Assembly: GCA_030615025.1 (NCBI GenBank)
Contig: JAUXAB010000014.1
Span: 1-64,000, forward strand
DNA: 64,000 nucleotides
Origin: Phycisphaerae bacterium
GTDB lineage: Bacteria > Planctomycetota > Phycisphaerae > Sedimentisphaerales > Anaerobacaceae
Reading direction: 5' to 3'
In this document: positions 1-8,004 of the stretch, piece by piece
Layout of the letters: every line of letters starts with the position of its first letter
Numbering within the stretch: position 1 is the stretch's first letter
Position numbers and translations under genes: made by a program
Notes under the pieces: model-generated
Told to the model about the DNA's origin: nothing
Seen by the model: only the letters and a program-made list of their open reading frames with translations
Databases searched by the model: none

Positions 1-195
1 ATAGGCCTTTTGCCGGACGTCCCGGCCGAAAGGATTCATTTTGTCGGCAACGCCGCCAGTGCCGGCGCGCAGATGCTACTACTTTCTCAGCGGTGCCGAG
101 ATAAAGCCTGTGAGTTGGCCCGCAAAATAGAATACGTTGAAATCGCCCACGAGCCCGACTTTCAGGCTGTCTTTGCCGATTGTATGTCATTTTGA
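1..195 (+). CDS. C-terminal end of an ASKHA/DUF4445 (RACo-like) protein, partial
   Basis: The frame is open to the left edge, so only the last 65 or so residues are present and the TTG at 10 is not a real start. The tail has a conserved glycine-rich GNAASAGAQMLLLS stretch, then IEYVEIAHEPDFQAVFADCM. That order (glycine-rich turn, helix, 'ieyvel...p.F...F...m.F') is what I know from the C terminus of DUF4445 proteins, the ASKHA-fold family containing reductive activators of corrinoid proteins. The upstream ferredoxin and ATPase parts lie outside the window, so a corrinoid role is inference. Confidence 0.55.
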   Translation: MGLLPDVPAERIHFVGNAASAGAQMLLLSQRCRDKACELARKIEYVEIAHEPDFQAVFADCMSF

Positions 196-300
196 ACCGC
201 GGATTGCACAGAGAAATATAGCCACAAAAAGGCACAAAAAGCACAAAGAAAAATTAATCGCGGATTACGCGGACTGACGCGGATTTGTGGATGGTGAGTG
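196..300. repeat. Intergenic repeat-type spacer (CGCGGATTACGCGGA / CACAAAAAGGCACAAA)
   Basis: The spacer is built of short recurring words such as CGCGGATTACGCGGAC and CACAAAAAGGCACAAA. The same vocabulary, with a gcggattaacgctgatta block followed by aaaaagcaaaaaatgcacaa, returns at about 16436-16500. No ORF or promoter was recognised. Confidence 0.5.
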
Positions 301-317
301 GTTAAGTGGAGGCACTT

Positions 318-890
318 ATGTCCTTTATTAAGAACATGGTGCAAAAAAGCAAAAGCGAGAGGATGTCGGACTGGCACTTCAAGTTTATGAACCTGCTCTT
401 TCATCTCATAGACTTCATATACCCATACATAGACAAACGCGTCAAAAAGTTCGGACTAAAGCCGGGTATGACGGTCGTGGATTACGGCTGCGGGCCGGGC
501 AGGTATGCCACGAGGTTCGCACGACTCGTAGGCCGGCACGGCAAAGTCTTTGCGGTCGATATTCACGAACTGGCTGTCGAAGCCGTGAAGGAAAAGATTG
601 ACAAATATGGATTAACAAACATCGAAGCTGTATTGGCAAGCGGATATGACAGCACGCTGCCCGACACAATAGCAGACGTAGTATGTGCTCTTGATATGTT
701 CTTCATTATCAAAAAGCCCGCAGAATTCTTAGCTGAGCTAAAAAGGATAACTAAAAACTCCGGCTGTTTAGTAATTGATGATGGCCATCAGCGACGCAGC
801 GTTACTAAGGACAGCATCCTGCAATCCGGCCATTGGGACATCTTCGAGGAAACCCGCGACCACCTAAAATGCAAGCCGAACTATACGTAA
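318..890 (+). CDS. Class I SAM-dependent methyltransferase
   Basis: The ORF track begins at GTG 306, but a GGAGG at 308-312 sits five bases before ATG 318, so 318 is the likelier start (190 aa). After about 45 residues that could form an amphipathic cap, motif I VVDYGCGPGRYATRFA gives the SAM-binding glycine loop, followed by the acidic FAVDIH that would hold the ribose hydroxyls and a post-motif ALDMFFIIKKPAEFLAELKR helix. These are the features of UbiE/Methyltransf_11-type enzymes. The substrate cannot be told. No operon partner is visible; the gene stands alone before a small-RNA-like region. Confidence 0.8.
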   Translation: MSFIKNMVQKSKSERMSDWHFKFMNLLFHLIDFIYPYIDKRVKKFGLKPGMTVVDYGCGPGRYATRFARLVGRHGKVFAVDIHELAVEAVKEKIDKYGLTNIEAVLASGYDSTLPDTIADVVCALDMFFIIKKPAEFLAELKRITKNSGCLVIDDGHQRRSVTKDSILQSGHWDIFEETRDHLKCKPNYT

Positions 891-1006
891 AGTGGGATTG
901 CAGACATCAAGACCGCTCACGAGCCGCGAGCGACAAGATACGAATTTAGTTGACGGGAATTAAGGTTTTTGATGCTTGGGGACCTGTTACTCATAGACTT
1001 AAGTGG

Positions 1007-1034
1007 TTGACAGAACAGGGATTACAAAAATAAT
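1007..1034 (+). promoter_or_regulatory. Candidate sigma-70 promoter
   Basis: A perfect TTGACA (1007-1012) lies 16 bases before AATAAT (1029-1034). No ORF follows on the plus strand. Transcription from here would run through the TATAAT at 1088 and stop at the terminator at 1151, which supports a non-coding transcript. Confidence 0.4.
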
Positions 1035-1094
1035 GAAAAAAATTGAATTTTTTAACAATTTTGTTAAAACTTGGTGGAAATATGTCGTATAATA

Positions 1095-1181
1095 TAAAGA
1101 GAATTAAAACCCCGAGGTTGCCGTAAGGCAGCGTAGGGTAATTAAATTTTGCCGCCTCCAGCAGTGGGGGCGGCTTTTTTT
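1095..1181 (+). ncRNA. Candidate small RNA ending in an intrinsic terminator
   Basis: A TATAAT at 1088-1093 (no good -35 at 17 bp) is followed by a compact fold: ACCC ... GGGT enclosing a TGCC-GTAA-GGCA hairpin, an A/T-rich linker, then a 9-bp GC hairpin and seven T residues. The transcript would be about 85 nt and its terminator would lie antisense to the 3' end of the NYN gene. I could not match it to a riboswitch family. The existence of the RNA is inference from promoter-like plus terminator signals. Confidence 0.35.
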
Positions 1182-1738
1182 CTAAGACAATCTTTCAGCA
1201 TTTCCTTGTTGAGGCTCACAAATACGTCACAGGAGCTAACAAGAGCATCAGCCCTATCCTTAGGGAAGAAAGCATTTTCTACACGTTTACCCATTTTCTT
1301 AATCTCATCCAAGACCGGAGCAAAATCCCCATCGCCACTAACTAACATCACGGTGTCGTAGCCATTCAGATATGCTCCTGTCAACATATCTGTTGCTATC
1401 AAGATATCAATACCTTTCTCCCATTTCTTTTCTTTGTCCGCTGAATACCGTAAAGGGCGAGTTCTGACCGTAACAAAGGGCAGATGCTTGACCGCGCTTA
1501 AAAACCTTTGTTGGTTCTTGGCCCCATCATCCCACTCTGGATTAAGTTCAGAGATATAGTAATTTATCCGAATGATTTTGCGGCCGCCCACCAATTTAAG
1601 TCCCAATTTGTGATAATCGATAGTATGGTCGGGAATTTCCTCTTTCATTGCTTCATACAAGTTTGCGCCGTCAATGAAAACCTGTACCCTCTCATTGGGG
1701 TATTTTTTCGTAAAGTCAGAAAACTCAGTAAATTTCAT
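1142..1738 (-). CDS. NYN domain (LabA/DUF88-like) putative RNase
   Basis: The 198-aa protein has the PIN-like NYN fold pattern: VFIDGANLY with D23 and N26 near the N terminus, KGIDILIATDML with D111 and D117, and the VSGDGDF motif with D136 and D138. These acidic residues form the metal site in NYN/LabA nucleases, so it probably cleaves RNA. The start is supported by AGGAG eight or so bases before the ATG. The last residues (AAPTAGGGKI) are encoded by a plus-strand terminator hairpin and may be a degenerate tail. The small membrane protein next door may be co-transcribed. The target is unknown. Confidence 0.8.
   Translation of the reverse strand: MKFTEFSDFTKKYPNERVQVFIDGANLYEAMKEEIPDHTIDYHKLGLKLVGGRKIIRINYYISELNPEWDDGAKNQQRFLSAVKHLPFVTVRTRPLRYSADKEKKWEKGIDILIATDMLTGAYLNGYDTVMLVSGDGDFAPVLDEIKKMGKRVENAFFPKDRADALVSSCDVFVSLNKEMLKDCLRKKAAPTAGGGKI
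1151..1181 (+). terminator. Rho-independent terminator (plus strand)
   Basis: GCCGCCTCC and GGGGGCGGC form a 9-bp stem with one G-T pair around AGCAGT, followed by T7. It overlaps the final codons of the minus-strand NYN gene, so it must serve plus-strand transcription. Confidence 0.65.
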
Positions 1739-1796
1739 ACTTATTCTCCTATCTGCTCAACTGGACAAACTGTCGACCGCCGCCGGGCCGCCCGAA

Positions 1797-2072
1797 TTAC
1801 TTATTGTTTTTGCTCGGCTTTTGGCTTTTTGCTACGAAACCAAGTATAAACCACTCTAAAAATTTATAACTAAACCAAATACTTAAACCACCAACCGCTG
1901 CCCCAACTATACTCAGAACTAAATTAGCAACCCACCATCCCGGGCTCCACTGCTTTAGTATTTCGTCGTAAAAAAACGTCTCCGCCAAACGAAGACCAAA
2001 AAGCCATCCGCAAAAAGCAGCCACAATAGCCAAGCCCTTCCCTATTTCCCTAAATCTTTTTTTGCAATTCAT
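1797..2072 (-). CDS. Small membrane protein, unknown function
   Basis: This 91-aa protein has a basic N terminus (NCKKRFREIGK), a first hydrophobic stretch at about residues 12-28 and a longer one at about 45-78 that could be two helices, ending in a lysine-rich tail (KSQKPSKNNK). I recognise no family. An AAGGAAG-like Shine-Dalgarno precedes the ATG. It lies 58 bp upstream of the NYN gene on the same strand, so the two may form an operon. Confidence 0.5.
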   Translation of the reverse strand: MNCKKRFREIGKGLAIVAAFCGWLFGLRLAETFFYDEILKQWSPGWWVANLVLSIVGAAVGGLSIWFSYKFLEWFILGFVAKSQKPSKNNK

Positions 2073-2180
2073 AATCCAATCTTCCTTTCACTCCACTATT
2101 TTACCGAATGCGTGTCAAAACCGCAAGCGAGTTCGTGGTTCGTAGTTGGGTGGAATTTCAATCCAATCAGCAGGGCTTTG

Positions 2181-2248
2181 GATTTATTATTTTCTATTGA
2201 CTATTGATTATTTTTTGAGATTGCCGCGCTGCGCTCGCAATGACGGCG
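2181..2248. repeat. Composite interspersed repeat, copy A
   Basis: A gatttattatt...ctattgattatt block is followed by GAGATTGCCGCG, a short inverted centre, and CTCGCAATGAC. The same composite recurs at 23067-23130, and its hairpin half again at 32722-32760. The centre differs among copies while keeping inverted symmetry. Confidence 0.65.
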
Positions 2249-2314
2249 TAATCGTGAGGCTTATGAAATGCGGTGATACTCACCACTCACCAATTACCAA
2301 TCACTAATTACCAA

Positions 2315-4054
2315 TTAAAAAGCTTCGGGCAGAATCTTTCTTGCGGCGTCACGCAGATAGTTCGAAATCTGCCTTTCAGAGTTCATACCAAGTATTGTTC
2401 TGGCCAGGTTGTTGCAATCCTGCACCGTAACAGAGCGAATAATCTGCTTTATCTCCGGTATCATCGGCGGAGTAAGTGAAATCGTTCTAATGCCCATGCC
2501 CAGCAGCAGCATAATGTACTCCGGCTCAGAAGCCATCTCCCCGCAAACGCTAACGTCTATCTGCGCTTTGTGCGCATCTTGAATAACGGTCCTGATAAGC
2601 CGCAGCACCGCAGGGTCTGCTGCCGAGTATAATGTAGAAACCAATTCATTGCCCCTGTCAACAGCGAGAGTATATTGAATAAGGTCGTTTGTACCGATAC
2701 TTAGAAAATCGGCGTCTCTTGCAAGGGTAGATGCCGTCAAAGCCGCCGACGGCGTCTCAACCATAATCCCCACCTCGACATCCTTATTGTATTTTACAGA
2801 CTCCTCATTAAGGTCGTCCATAACATCGCGCAAAATCATCGTGGCCTGCTTCATTTCCTGCAGATTGCTGATCAACGGAAACATAATCTTGACATCGCCG
2901 AGAACGGACGCTCGCAAAATTGCGTGCATCTGCCTTTTGAACATCGTAAGGTTCTGCAGACAAAATCTGATGGATCTCAGCCCCAAAAACGGATTCGGCT
3001 CAGGTGCAAAACGCTTGCTTTGAGTATATTTATCGGCGCCAAGGTCGACAGTCCTTATTATCACAGGCCGATGCTTGAAAACGCCGATAGTCTCAGCATA
3101 GGCCTCGTAATGCTCCTGTTCCGTAGGTTCGCTCTCACGGTTAAGATACAAGAATTCCGTGCGATATAACCCTATGCCCTCTCCTCCTTTTTGCAAAACC
3201 ATCTCAGCCTCGTCCGGAAACTCGATATTGCCCAGCAATGTTATCTTTACGCCATCCCGTGTTACGGCCGGCTTTTCCCTTATCGCATCAAGTTTATGCT
3301 CAAGCTGTGCAAATTCCTGGGAATATTCTTCATACTGCTGGATTGTCTGTTCATCGGGATTTACAATGACAATACCGCGATTTCCGTCGATGATGACGGT
3401 ATCCCCACCGCTGACGCATTCTGTCAGGTCTTCGAGAGCGACCACGGCCGGGATACCTAAAGACCTGGCAACAATAGCGGTATGACTGGTTCTGCCGCCG
3501 GCATCGGTAGCAAGGCCTTTGACAAATTTCCTGTTAAAGGCGGCAGTTTGCGTAGGGCTCAATTCGCGAGCAACAACCGCAACTTCTTCGGTCAGATGCT
3601 CAACATCCTCACGCCTGCCGCCAAGAAGCTGTTTGAGCAAACGTCTTTCAATATCGTACATATCTGCCGCTCGCTCGCTGATATAAGCATCTTTTTGCTT
3701 AGCAAAATGTGATGCGATCTCTCGCATCGTCGCCGAAACTGCGTACTCTGCGGTTACCGATTCCGAGTAGACCAAATCCGTTATTCGCTTTCGCAGGCTC
3801 CTATCGTGCAGGAAGCGCAAATGCACGGCAAAAATATCCTTTATCTTGCCCCCTTCGGTATCATCCTGTGCCGCCTCAAACTCAGTCAACTCCCCAATTG
3901 CAGCTTTAAAGGCATCCCTTACGTGCTGAATCTCCATCATTCGCTGCGAAGGCTCAATTTGGCGCCGAGGAATTCGGTAATCTTCGGAATCGATAATCAG
4001 CAACTTGGCAATAGAAATGCCCGGCGAGACAGCTATTCCTTTTTTTATTTCCAT
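2315..4054 (-). CDS. ptsI: Phosphoenolpyruvate-protein phosphotransferase (enzyme I)
   Basis: Enzyme I takes phosphate from PEP and passes it to HPr. The 579-aa length is standard and the order is complete: N-terminal HPr-binding helices, the phosphohistidine domain with GGRTSHTAIVARSLGIPAVV (H191 is the predicted phosphorylated residue), and a PEP-binding barrel with GIGLYRTEFLY, GLRSIRF, the MFPLISN and VGIMVETPSAA strands, FLSIGTNDLIQYTLAVDR and VCGEMA. There is no N-terminal GAF domain, so it is PtsI-like and not the GAF-containing PtsP type. It is the last gene of the hpf-ptsN-HPr-ptsI block, 18 bp after HPr. No sugar permease (EIIBC) is present in the window, which suggests a regulatory PTS. 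Confidence 0.93.
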   Translation of the reverse strand: MEIKKGIAVSPGISIAKLLIIDSEDYRIPRRQIEPSQRMMEIQHVRDAFKAAIGELTEFEAAQDDTEGGKIKDIFAVHLRFLHDRSLRKRITDLVYSESVTAEYAVSATMREIASHFAKQKDAYISERAADMYDIERRLLKQLLGGRREDVEHLTEEVAVVARELSPTQTAAFNRKFVKGLATDAGGRTSHTAIVARSLGIPAVVALEDLTECVSGGDTVIIDGNRGIVIVNPDEQTIQQYEEYSQEFAQLEHKLDAIREKPAVTRDGVKITLLGNIEFPDEAEMVLQKGGEGIGLYRTEFLYLNRESEPTEQEHYEAYAETIGVFKHRPVIIRTVDLGADKYTQSKRFAPEPNPFLGLRSIRFCLQNLTMFKRQMHAILRASVLGDVKIMFPLISNLQEMKQATMILRDVMDDLNEESVKYNKDVEVGIMVETPSAALTASTLARDADFLSIGTNDLIQYTLAVDRGNELVSTLYSAADPAVLRLIRTVIQDAHKAQIDVSVCGEMASEPEYIMLLLGMGIRTISLTPPMIPEIKQIIRSVTVQDCNNLARTILGMNSERQISNYLRDAARKILPEAF

Positions 4055-4072
4055 TGTACACTTCTACAAATT

Positions 4073-4420
4073 CTAACGCTTCTTTTGATTGCTCGGTGTC
4101 GGCTCATCGAAATGCTTCTCTTCCACAAGCCCTCGCAAAGCATCGACTGCTTCTTGAGCATCTGCGCCTTCAGCTTTAATTTTTAGTTTGGTGCCGCAGG
4201 TTGCGGCAAGCATACTCATCTGCATAATACTCTTGCCGTCCACAGTATTTTGGTCATTGCTGACGGTAATATCGCAATCAAATTTGCTTGCAATGTCAAC
4301 AAACTGCATTGCGGGGCGCATATGAAGTCCCTCTGCGTTTTTTATCTGAACCAACGCTTCACAAACCACTTTCTGGGGTGAATCTTGTTCTGTCTGCATC
4401 ATCAGGCCCGGTTCCGCCAC
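4073..4420 (-). CDS. HPr-family phosphocarrier protein
   Basis: HPr relays phosphate from enzyme I to EIIA. AEGLHMRPAMQF carries the active histidine (H33 from the GTG start), and DGKSIMQMSML carries a serine (S64) exactly 31 residues later, the same spacing as His15 and Ser46 in Gram-positive HPr, so control by an HprK-type kinase is possible although no hprK is in view. The 115 aa include an extra N-terminal leader of about 17 residues and a charged C-terminal tail (DEPTPSNQKKR). The start is uncertain: GTG 4420 or the ATG pair at residues 7-8. It lies between ptsN and ptsI with gaps of 23 and 18 bp. Confidence 0.9.
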   Translation of the reverse strand: MAEPGLMMQTEQDSPQKVVCEALVQIKNAEGLHMRPAMQFVDIASKFDCDITVSNDQNTVDGKSIMQMSMLAATCGTKLKIKAEGADAQEAVDALRGLVEEKHFDEPTPSNQKKR

Positions 4421-4443
4421 CTTGCATCCATAAATTTATATTA

Positions 4444-4917
4444 CTAAAACTGCGGATTTTCATCGGCTTCTCGCAGAAGCCCTTCAATATGTTCGGCCGT
4501 CTGGGACTGTCTGAGAAACTTGCGGAACTTTTCCTGCTGCAAATGCTTGAAAACATGCTCCATCGTTTGTAAATGTTTGTCGGGATTGTCCATCGGGCTG
4601 ATTAAAAGTATCACCGAATAAACCGGCTGTTTGTCGAGGGCGGAAAAATCGATGCCGGCACTGCTGCGCCCTATCGCAGCAACTACAGCTTTAACCGCCT
4701 GGTGTTTGACATGAGGGACAGCAATACCTTTGCCCATTCCCGTACTCGCTTCTTTTTCCCTTTTAATCATCGCCTTGGTAATCTCTTCACAGTTACCTTT
4801 CCCGAGCCGCCCGGCTTTATCAAGTGCCGAAACAAGCTCCGCTATCGCGCCGTTACGGTCTGCGGCTTTTAGCTCGGGAATTATCGCCTCAAAACAGACA
4901 AAATCCGCAAATCCCAT
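4444..4917 (-). CDS. ptsN: PTS EIIA-Ntr-like regulatory protein
   Basis: This 157-aa single-domain protein matches the EIIA fructose/nitrogen family: an N-terminal helix with AAIRD-like spacing (ELKAADRNGAIAELVSAL), REKEASTGMGKGIAVPHVKH with the predicted phosphohistidine in VPH, and VYSVILLISP...HLQTMEHVFKHL. It would accept phosphate from the neighbouring HPr. Lying directly after hpf, it mirrors the hpf-ptsN order of the rpoN operon in proteobacteria, though rpoN is absent here. No membrane domain is attached, so a regulatory role is likelier than sugar uptake. Confidence 0.88.
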   Translation of the reverse strand: MGFADFVCFEAIIPELKAADRNGAIAELVSALDKAGRLGKGNCEEITKAMIKREKEASTGMGKGIAVPHVKHQAVKAVVAAIGRSSAGIDFSALDKQPVYSVILLISPMDNPDKHLQTMEHVFKHLQQEKFRKFLRQSQTAEHIEGLLREADENPQF

Positions 4918-5024
4918 TTTATCTACCCAAAATCATCACATTGGTCGGCCTACCCGGCCAAATCAAAAATACAAAACGACAATCATAAGTGCACAGGTCA
5001 TAAGTACGTTGTATCCCCGTGCCC

Positions 5025-5354
5025 TTATGCCCTTATGTTCTGCTCTACACCGCCTGTGTGTTTGTTGTCCCGTTCTTTGCCCTTTTTTCTTCTGAGCTGC
5101 CGTTCAAGCTTGTGGACGGCTAAATCAATACACCGGTAAGCATCTTCACCTATTTCGGTAACAATGAAGACCTTGCTGTGTTCGCCCCTTGCAATTATCT
5201 CCACGCTGACATTGCCGCTCTTACTGCCGTCGATAATTACCTCAACTTGATTGATGCTATTGTAGTATTTGGGAAGCTTTGCAGACTTTTGCTCTGCGTG
5301 TTTTCTAATAGCTTCGGTTATGTCGACATGTTTGCCAGTAATAGTAAAAAGCAA
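5025..5354 (-). CDS. hpf: Ribosome hibernation promoting factor (short HPF/RaiA/YfiA)
   Basis: The 109-aa protein fits the S30AE family: FTITGKHVDITEAIRKHAEQKSAKLPKYY, VEVIIDG, VSVEIIARGEHSKVFIVTEIGEDAYRCIDLAVHKLERQLRRKKGK. It lacks the C-terminal dimerisation domain of long HPF, so it is the short type that helps inactivate ribosomes in slow growth. The start is a TTG at 5354, preceded by AAGGAG with seven bases between, which is a convincing ribosome site. It is followed 107 bp later by ptsN. Confidence 0.9.
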   Translation of the reverse strand: MLFTITGKHVDITEAIRKHAEQKSAKLPKYYNSINQVEVIIDGSKSGNVSVEIIARGEHSKVFIVTEIGEDAYRCIDLAVHKLERQLRRKKGKERDNKHTGGVEQNIRA

Positions 5355-5392
5355 AATTGTTCTCCTTAACTAAATTCCGACAAAATCCGTTT

Positions 5393-6112
5393 TTATTCTT
5401 CTTTATTTTCCGCCTCAGCCCTCGGCAAAGCGGCTGCCCGCTCCCTGTCCGGTGCTATAACGCCGGCGCTGACTGCAAATCTAAGCGCCTCTTCTATTGT
5501 CATATCCAGCTCTATTGTCTGCTTTTTCGGCACCATTATTACAAAGCCGGTAAATGGTGTCGGCGAAGTGGGTATAAGAACAGTAAGAAATTCCTTTTTG
5601 ACGTTCTCTACAACTTTCTCAATGCCGGAGCCCGTAACAAAACCAATCGACCATATACCCTTTCGCGGATATTCAACCGCAACAACCCTTGAGAACATTT
5701 TTTTCTGCTCTTCCTGGGTAAGCAAAAAATCGGTAATTTGTTTTATATAAGGGTAGACCCTTCTTAAAAACGGCGTGTTCATTATGAACTTTTCGATCAT
5801 TCGCCAGAGGGCTCTGCCCACCACACTGGCCAATATTGCACCCAGGACACAAACACTAACCAGCGCTATAAGAAAGCCTGCTATGGAATGCCATCCTTTC
5901 AGCCAAAATTTTTCCCACACCTCTCTGGCAACTTCGTCTTGATAGTCAAGGCCCTGAGCTAACACTGTCAACCAAACCAGACCCTGATTTATATGGATAC
6001 TGATATTGTCCTGGATAAAACTGTACCCCCAGACGAATATCCAGATCGTCAGAATGGTCGGCAATAGCACCGCCAATCCACGCAGAAAATAGCTCTTAAA
6101 GCGTCCTGCCAT
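5393..6112 (-). CDS. DUF502 family membrane protein
   Basis: The 239-aa protein begins FKSYFLRGLAVLLPTILTIW, the usual DUF502 opening, with membrane helices at about 11-33 and 78-102, then IYPYIKQITDFL and the soluble segment RVVAVEYPRKGIWSIGFVTG and LVIPTSPTPFTGFVIMVPK-type strands. Family function is unknown; members occur in many bacteria and in plants. An AAGGG precedes the ATG. It is 38 bp upstream of hpf on the same strand and may share its transcript. Confidence 0.85.
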   Translation of the reverse strand: MAGRFKSYFLRGLAVLLPTILTIWIFVWGYSFIQDNISIHINQGLVWLTVLAQGLDYQDEVAREVWEKFWLKGWHSIAGFLIALVSVCVLGAILASVVGRALWRMIEKFIMNTPFLRRVYPYIKQITDFLLTQEEQKKMFSRVVAVEYPRKGIWSIGFVTGSGIEKVVENVKKEFLTVLIPTSPTPFTGFVIMVPKKQTIELDMTIEEALRFAVSAGVIAPDRERAAALPRAEAENKEE

Positions 6113-6213
6113 CAGTATGCCCTTAAAAAACAGTCTTTTGCCGTTATCAACTTGCTAATTTTTGTTCTATTGAAGCTCCTTAAAAAAGCGCATCTTATGC
6201 AGAACACTATAGC

Positions 6214-7296
6214 TTAATTTACGGGCTTCTTATAGTCAACAAAAAAGTCTTTCCTTTCCAGACTACGTTTGGGGTCCCCCGGCAAATGTGCACCGGCCAA
6301 ATGTATCGCCGCCCCTGGTAAAGAAGCGAGCATCCATACAGCCCGCTGACACAGCGCCAGCGCCGACGCCGGCTCCTCACCGACACCGGCAAACCTGATA
6401 AACAGGGAGGCAAGAAAAAATTCCACCACTACCGCACCGCCGATACTAATAGGAATCGCGCCCAACACCCACGTCAGGGTGAAGAAGACATAATAATACA
6501 CGATGCTGGCTTCAATGCCGAGATTCAGACCAAGAAGCCAGAAACCGGTGATTGTCAGAAGCTGTAAAAAAACTGTCATGGCAAATACGACAAGAATTGT
6601 TCCGGGTTTGCTGCAATAAATAACGATCGCATCCTTAAGCTTGGCAAACATCCTCAAGCTGGACAGGCGGATATATGAGCAGGCCTTTGCCAGAATCGAG
6701 CGGCTTTTTTTGTGTAACAGGAGTATGCAAAAAATCACCACTATGGCCGCAAACACCCAGAGAAGAATCCCCTTGTACTCCGCGACGGATTCGAGGAAAC
6801 CGCTGCGGTCGGTGGAAGTTATTACAGGCCCGCGGCCTCGTAGAAAAAGCAAGTAGAAGAAAATAGCGATTGCCAACGTGCTTAACAACCCAATTACCCT
6901 GTCGACAAATACACTCAAAACCGCTTCGAACTTTTTATCGGTGTGCTTGGTAACGTACCAGGCACGAAGCAAATCACCACCCACCGAGCCGGGCATAAAA
7001 TTGTTGTAAAACCACCCCAAAAGATACAGTCTGACAACAGCCCAAAAATTTATGAAGATGTGTTGACTCCTGAGCAGCAGCCACCAGCGCAGGCCTATTA
7101 TTATCTGGCTGACGATAAAGATACCGAGAACAGCGGCGAAAACACCGATATTCATTTGACGGAAAATCTCCGCCAACCTGTTCCATCTCTGCTCCCTGGA
7201 GACCCAAAATATCCCCCCAATAATGCCACACAATACGACGGCAATACGCAGAAATACGAATATGCGTTTACTTTTCTTGGCTCTCGGTTCGGGCAT
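6214..7296 (-). CDS. Lysylphosphatidylglycerol synthase TM-region / UPF0104 family membrane protein
   Basis: The track starts at 7467, but the first 57 residues read through the hisI leader hairpins and look non-coding; the ATG at 7296 (MPEPRAKKSKR) has an AAGG just upstream and gives a normal 360 aa. The protein has about eight membrane segments and the family pattern YLLGWFYNNFMPGSVGGDLLRAWYVTK followed by VFVDRVIGLL and IPISIGGAVVVEFFLASLF. Such proteins are flippase-like and often act on lipid-linked substrates; the substrate here is unknown. It is divergent from hisI. Confidence 0.82.
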   Translation of the reverse strand: MPEPRAKKSKRIFVFLRIAVVLCGIIGGIFWVSREQRWNRLAEIFRQMNIGVFAAVLGIFIVSQIIIGLRWWLLLRSQHIFINFWAVVRLYLLGWFYNNFMPGSVGGDLLRAWYVTKHTDKKFEAVLSVFVDRVIGLLSTLAIAIFFYLLFLRGRGPVITSTDRSGFLESVAEYKGILLWVFAAIVVIFCILLLHKKSRSILAKACSYIRLSSLRMFAKLKDAIVIYCSKPGTILVVFAMTVFLQLLTITGFWLLGLNLGIEASIVYYYVFFTLTWVLGAIPISIGGAVVVEFFLASLFIRFAGVGEEPASALALCQRAVWMLASLPGAAIHLAGAHLPGDPKRSLERKDFFVDYKKPVN

Positions 7297-7367
7297 TAAC
7301 GTATTTTGCCTTAAAAAACTTGTTTTCGCAAATAATAACGGGTAAAACTGCTCCCGGCAAGGAAAAA

Positions 7368-7415
7368 CCCCACACTTACGTGTGGGGAATGGATACCACA
7401 CACGTGAGTGTGTGG
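7368..7415. repeat. Pair of perfect 8-bp hairpins upstream of hisI
   Basis: CCCCACAC-TTAC-GTGTGGGG (7368-7387) and CCACACAC-GTGA-GTGTGTGG (7396-7415) are two perfect stems eight bases apart. Both have four-base loops and share an ACAC/GTGT core. Neither is followed by a T-run, so they are not simple terminators. They lie in the divergent spacer 39 bp before the hisI start. Confidence 0.8.
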
Positions 7416-7453
7416 AGGGAAGAAGCGCATATACGCATAGAAGGAGCAAACAA

Positions 7454-7867
7454 ATGTCAGCAAACAAAACTATTGAAGAAGGTTCGGAATTTAGTCCGAA
7501 ATTCGATGAGAACGGGCTGATACCGGCTATTGCCCAGGACGCAAAGACCGGCCAGGTCCTGATGACAGCTTATATGAATCGGGCGGCACTGGATTCGACA
7601 ATTCAAACCGGCTTTGCTACATACTTCAGCAGGTCACGGCAGAAATTATGGAAGAAGGGCGAAGAAAGCGGCCATTTTCAAAAAGTGGAGCAAATACTCG
7701 TGGATTGCGACCAGGATTGTGTTATCCTCAAAGTAACCATCGAAGCCGGCCAATGTCACGTCGGCTACCAATCCTGTTTTTACCGTGCGTTGAAGAAGGG
7801 CAGCGACAAAAACTTAGAATTCATCGCCGAGAAGGTCTATGACCCCAAAAAAGTTTACAAAAGGTAA
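7454..7867 (+). CDS. hisI: Phosphoribosyl-AMP cyclohydrolase
   Basis: HisI opens the adenine ring of phosphoribosyl-AMP in the third step of histidine synthesis. The 137-aa protein has the family order: GLIPAIAQDAKTGQVLMTAYMN, TGFATYFSRSRQKLWKKGEESGH, and the metal-binding cysteines in VDCDQDCVILKV and GQCHVGYQSCFYR. AAGGAG at 7441-7446 supports ATG 7454, not the track's upstream start. No HisE domain is fused and no other his genes are nearby, so this is a stand-alone hisI. Confidence 0.95.
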   Translation: MSANKTIEEGSEFSPKFDENGLIPAIAQDAKTGQVLMTAYMNRAALDSTIQTGFATYFSRSRQKLWKKGEESGHFQKVEQILVDCDQDCVILKVTIEAGQCHVGYQSCFYRALKKGSDKNLEFIAEKVYDPKKVYKR

Positions 7868-7975
7868 GGGCGAACCAAAACGCTGTACGAACATATCTCT
7901 CTGCTACAAAAGAACTTACCGGTCTTACACTCGGCTTACCTGCGAAGCGAATACTTAATGGTCCCGATAATTTCC

Positions 7976-8004
7976 TTGACTTCAATCTGACAGCTCGGTA
8001 AAAT
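7976..8004 (+). promoter_or_regulatory. Sigma-70-type promoter, first copy of a duplicated 66-bp block
   Basis: TTGACT (7976-7981), a 17-base spacer, and TAAAAT (7999-8004). It lies in a 66-bp block (7968-8033) that recurs with one mismatch at 10152-10217 before the next secreted-protein gene. The 5' leader of the gene at 8146 would be about 135 nt. Confidence 0.65.

Noticed and set aside
1095-1150. Known riboswitch (preQ1, fluoride, c-di-GMP, mini-ykkC) in the small-RNA candidate
   Set aside because: None of the core motifs of these classes that I know are present and no gene follows on the same strand.
7297-7467. 57-residue N-terminal extension of the UPF0104 protein
   Set aside because: It reads through the hisI leader and hairpins; ATG 7296 has better support.
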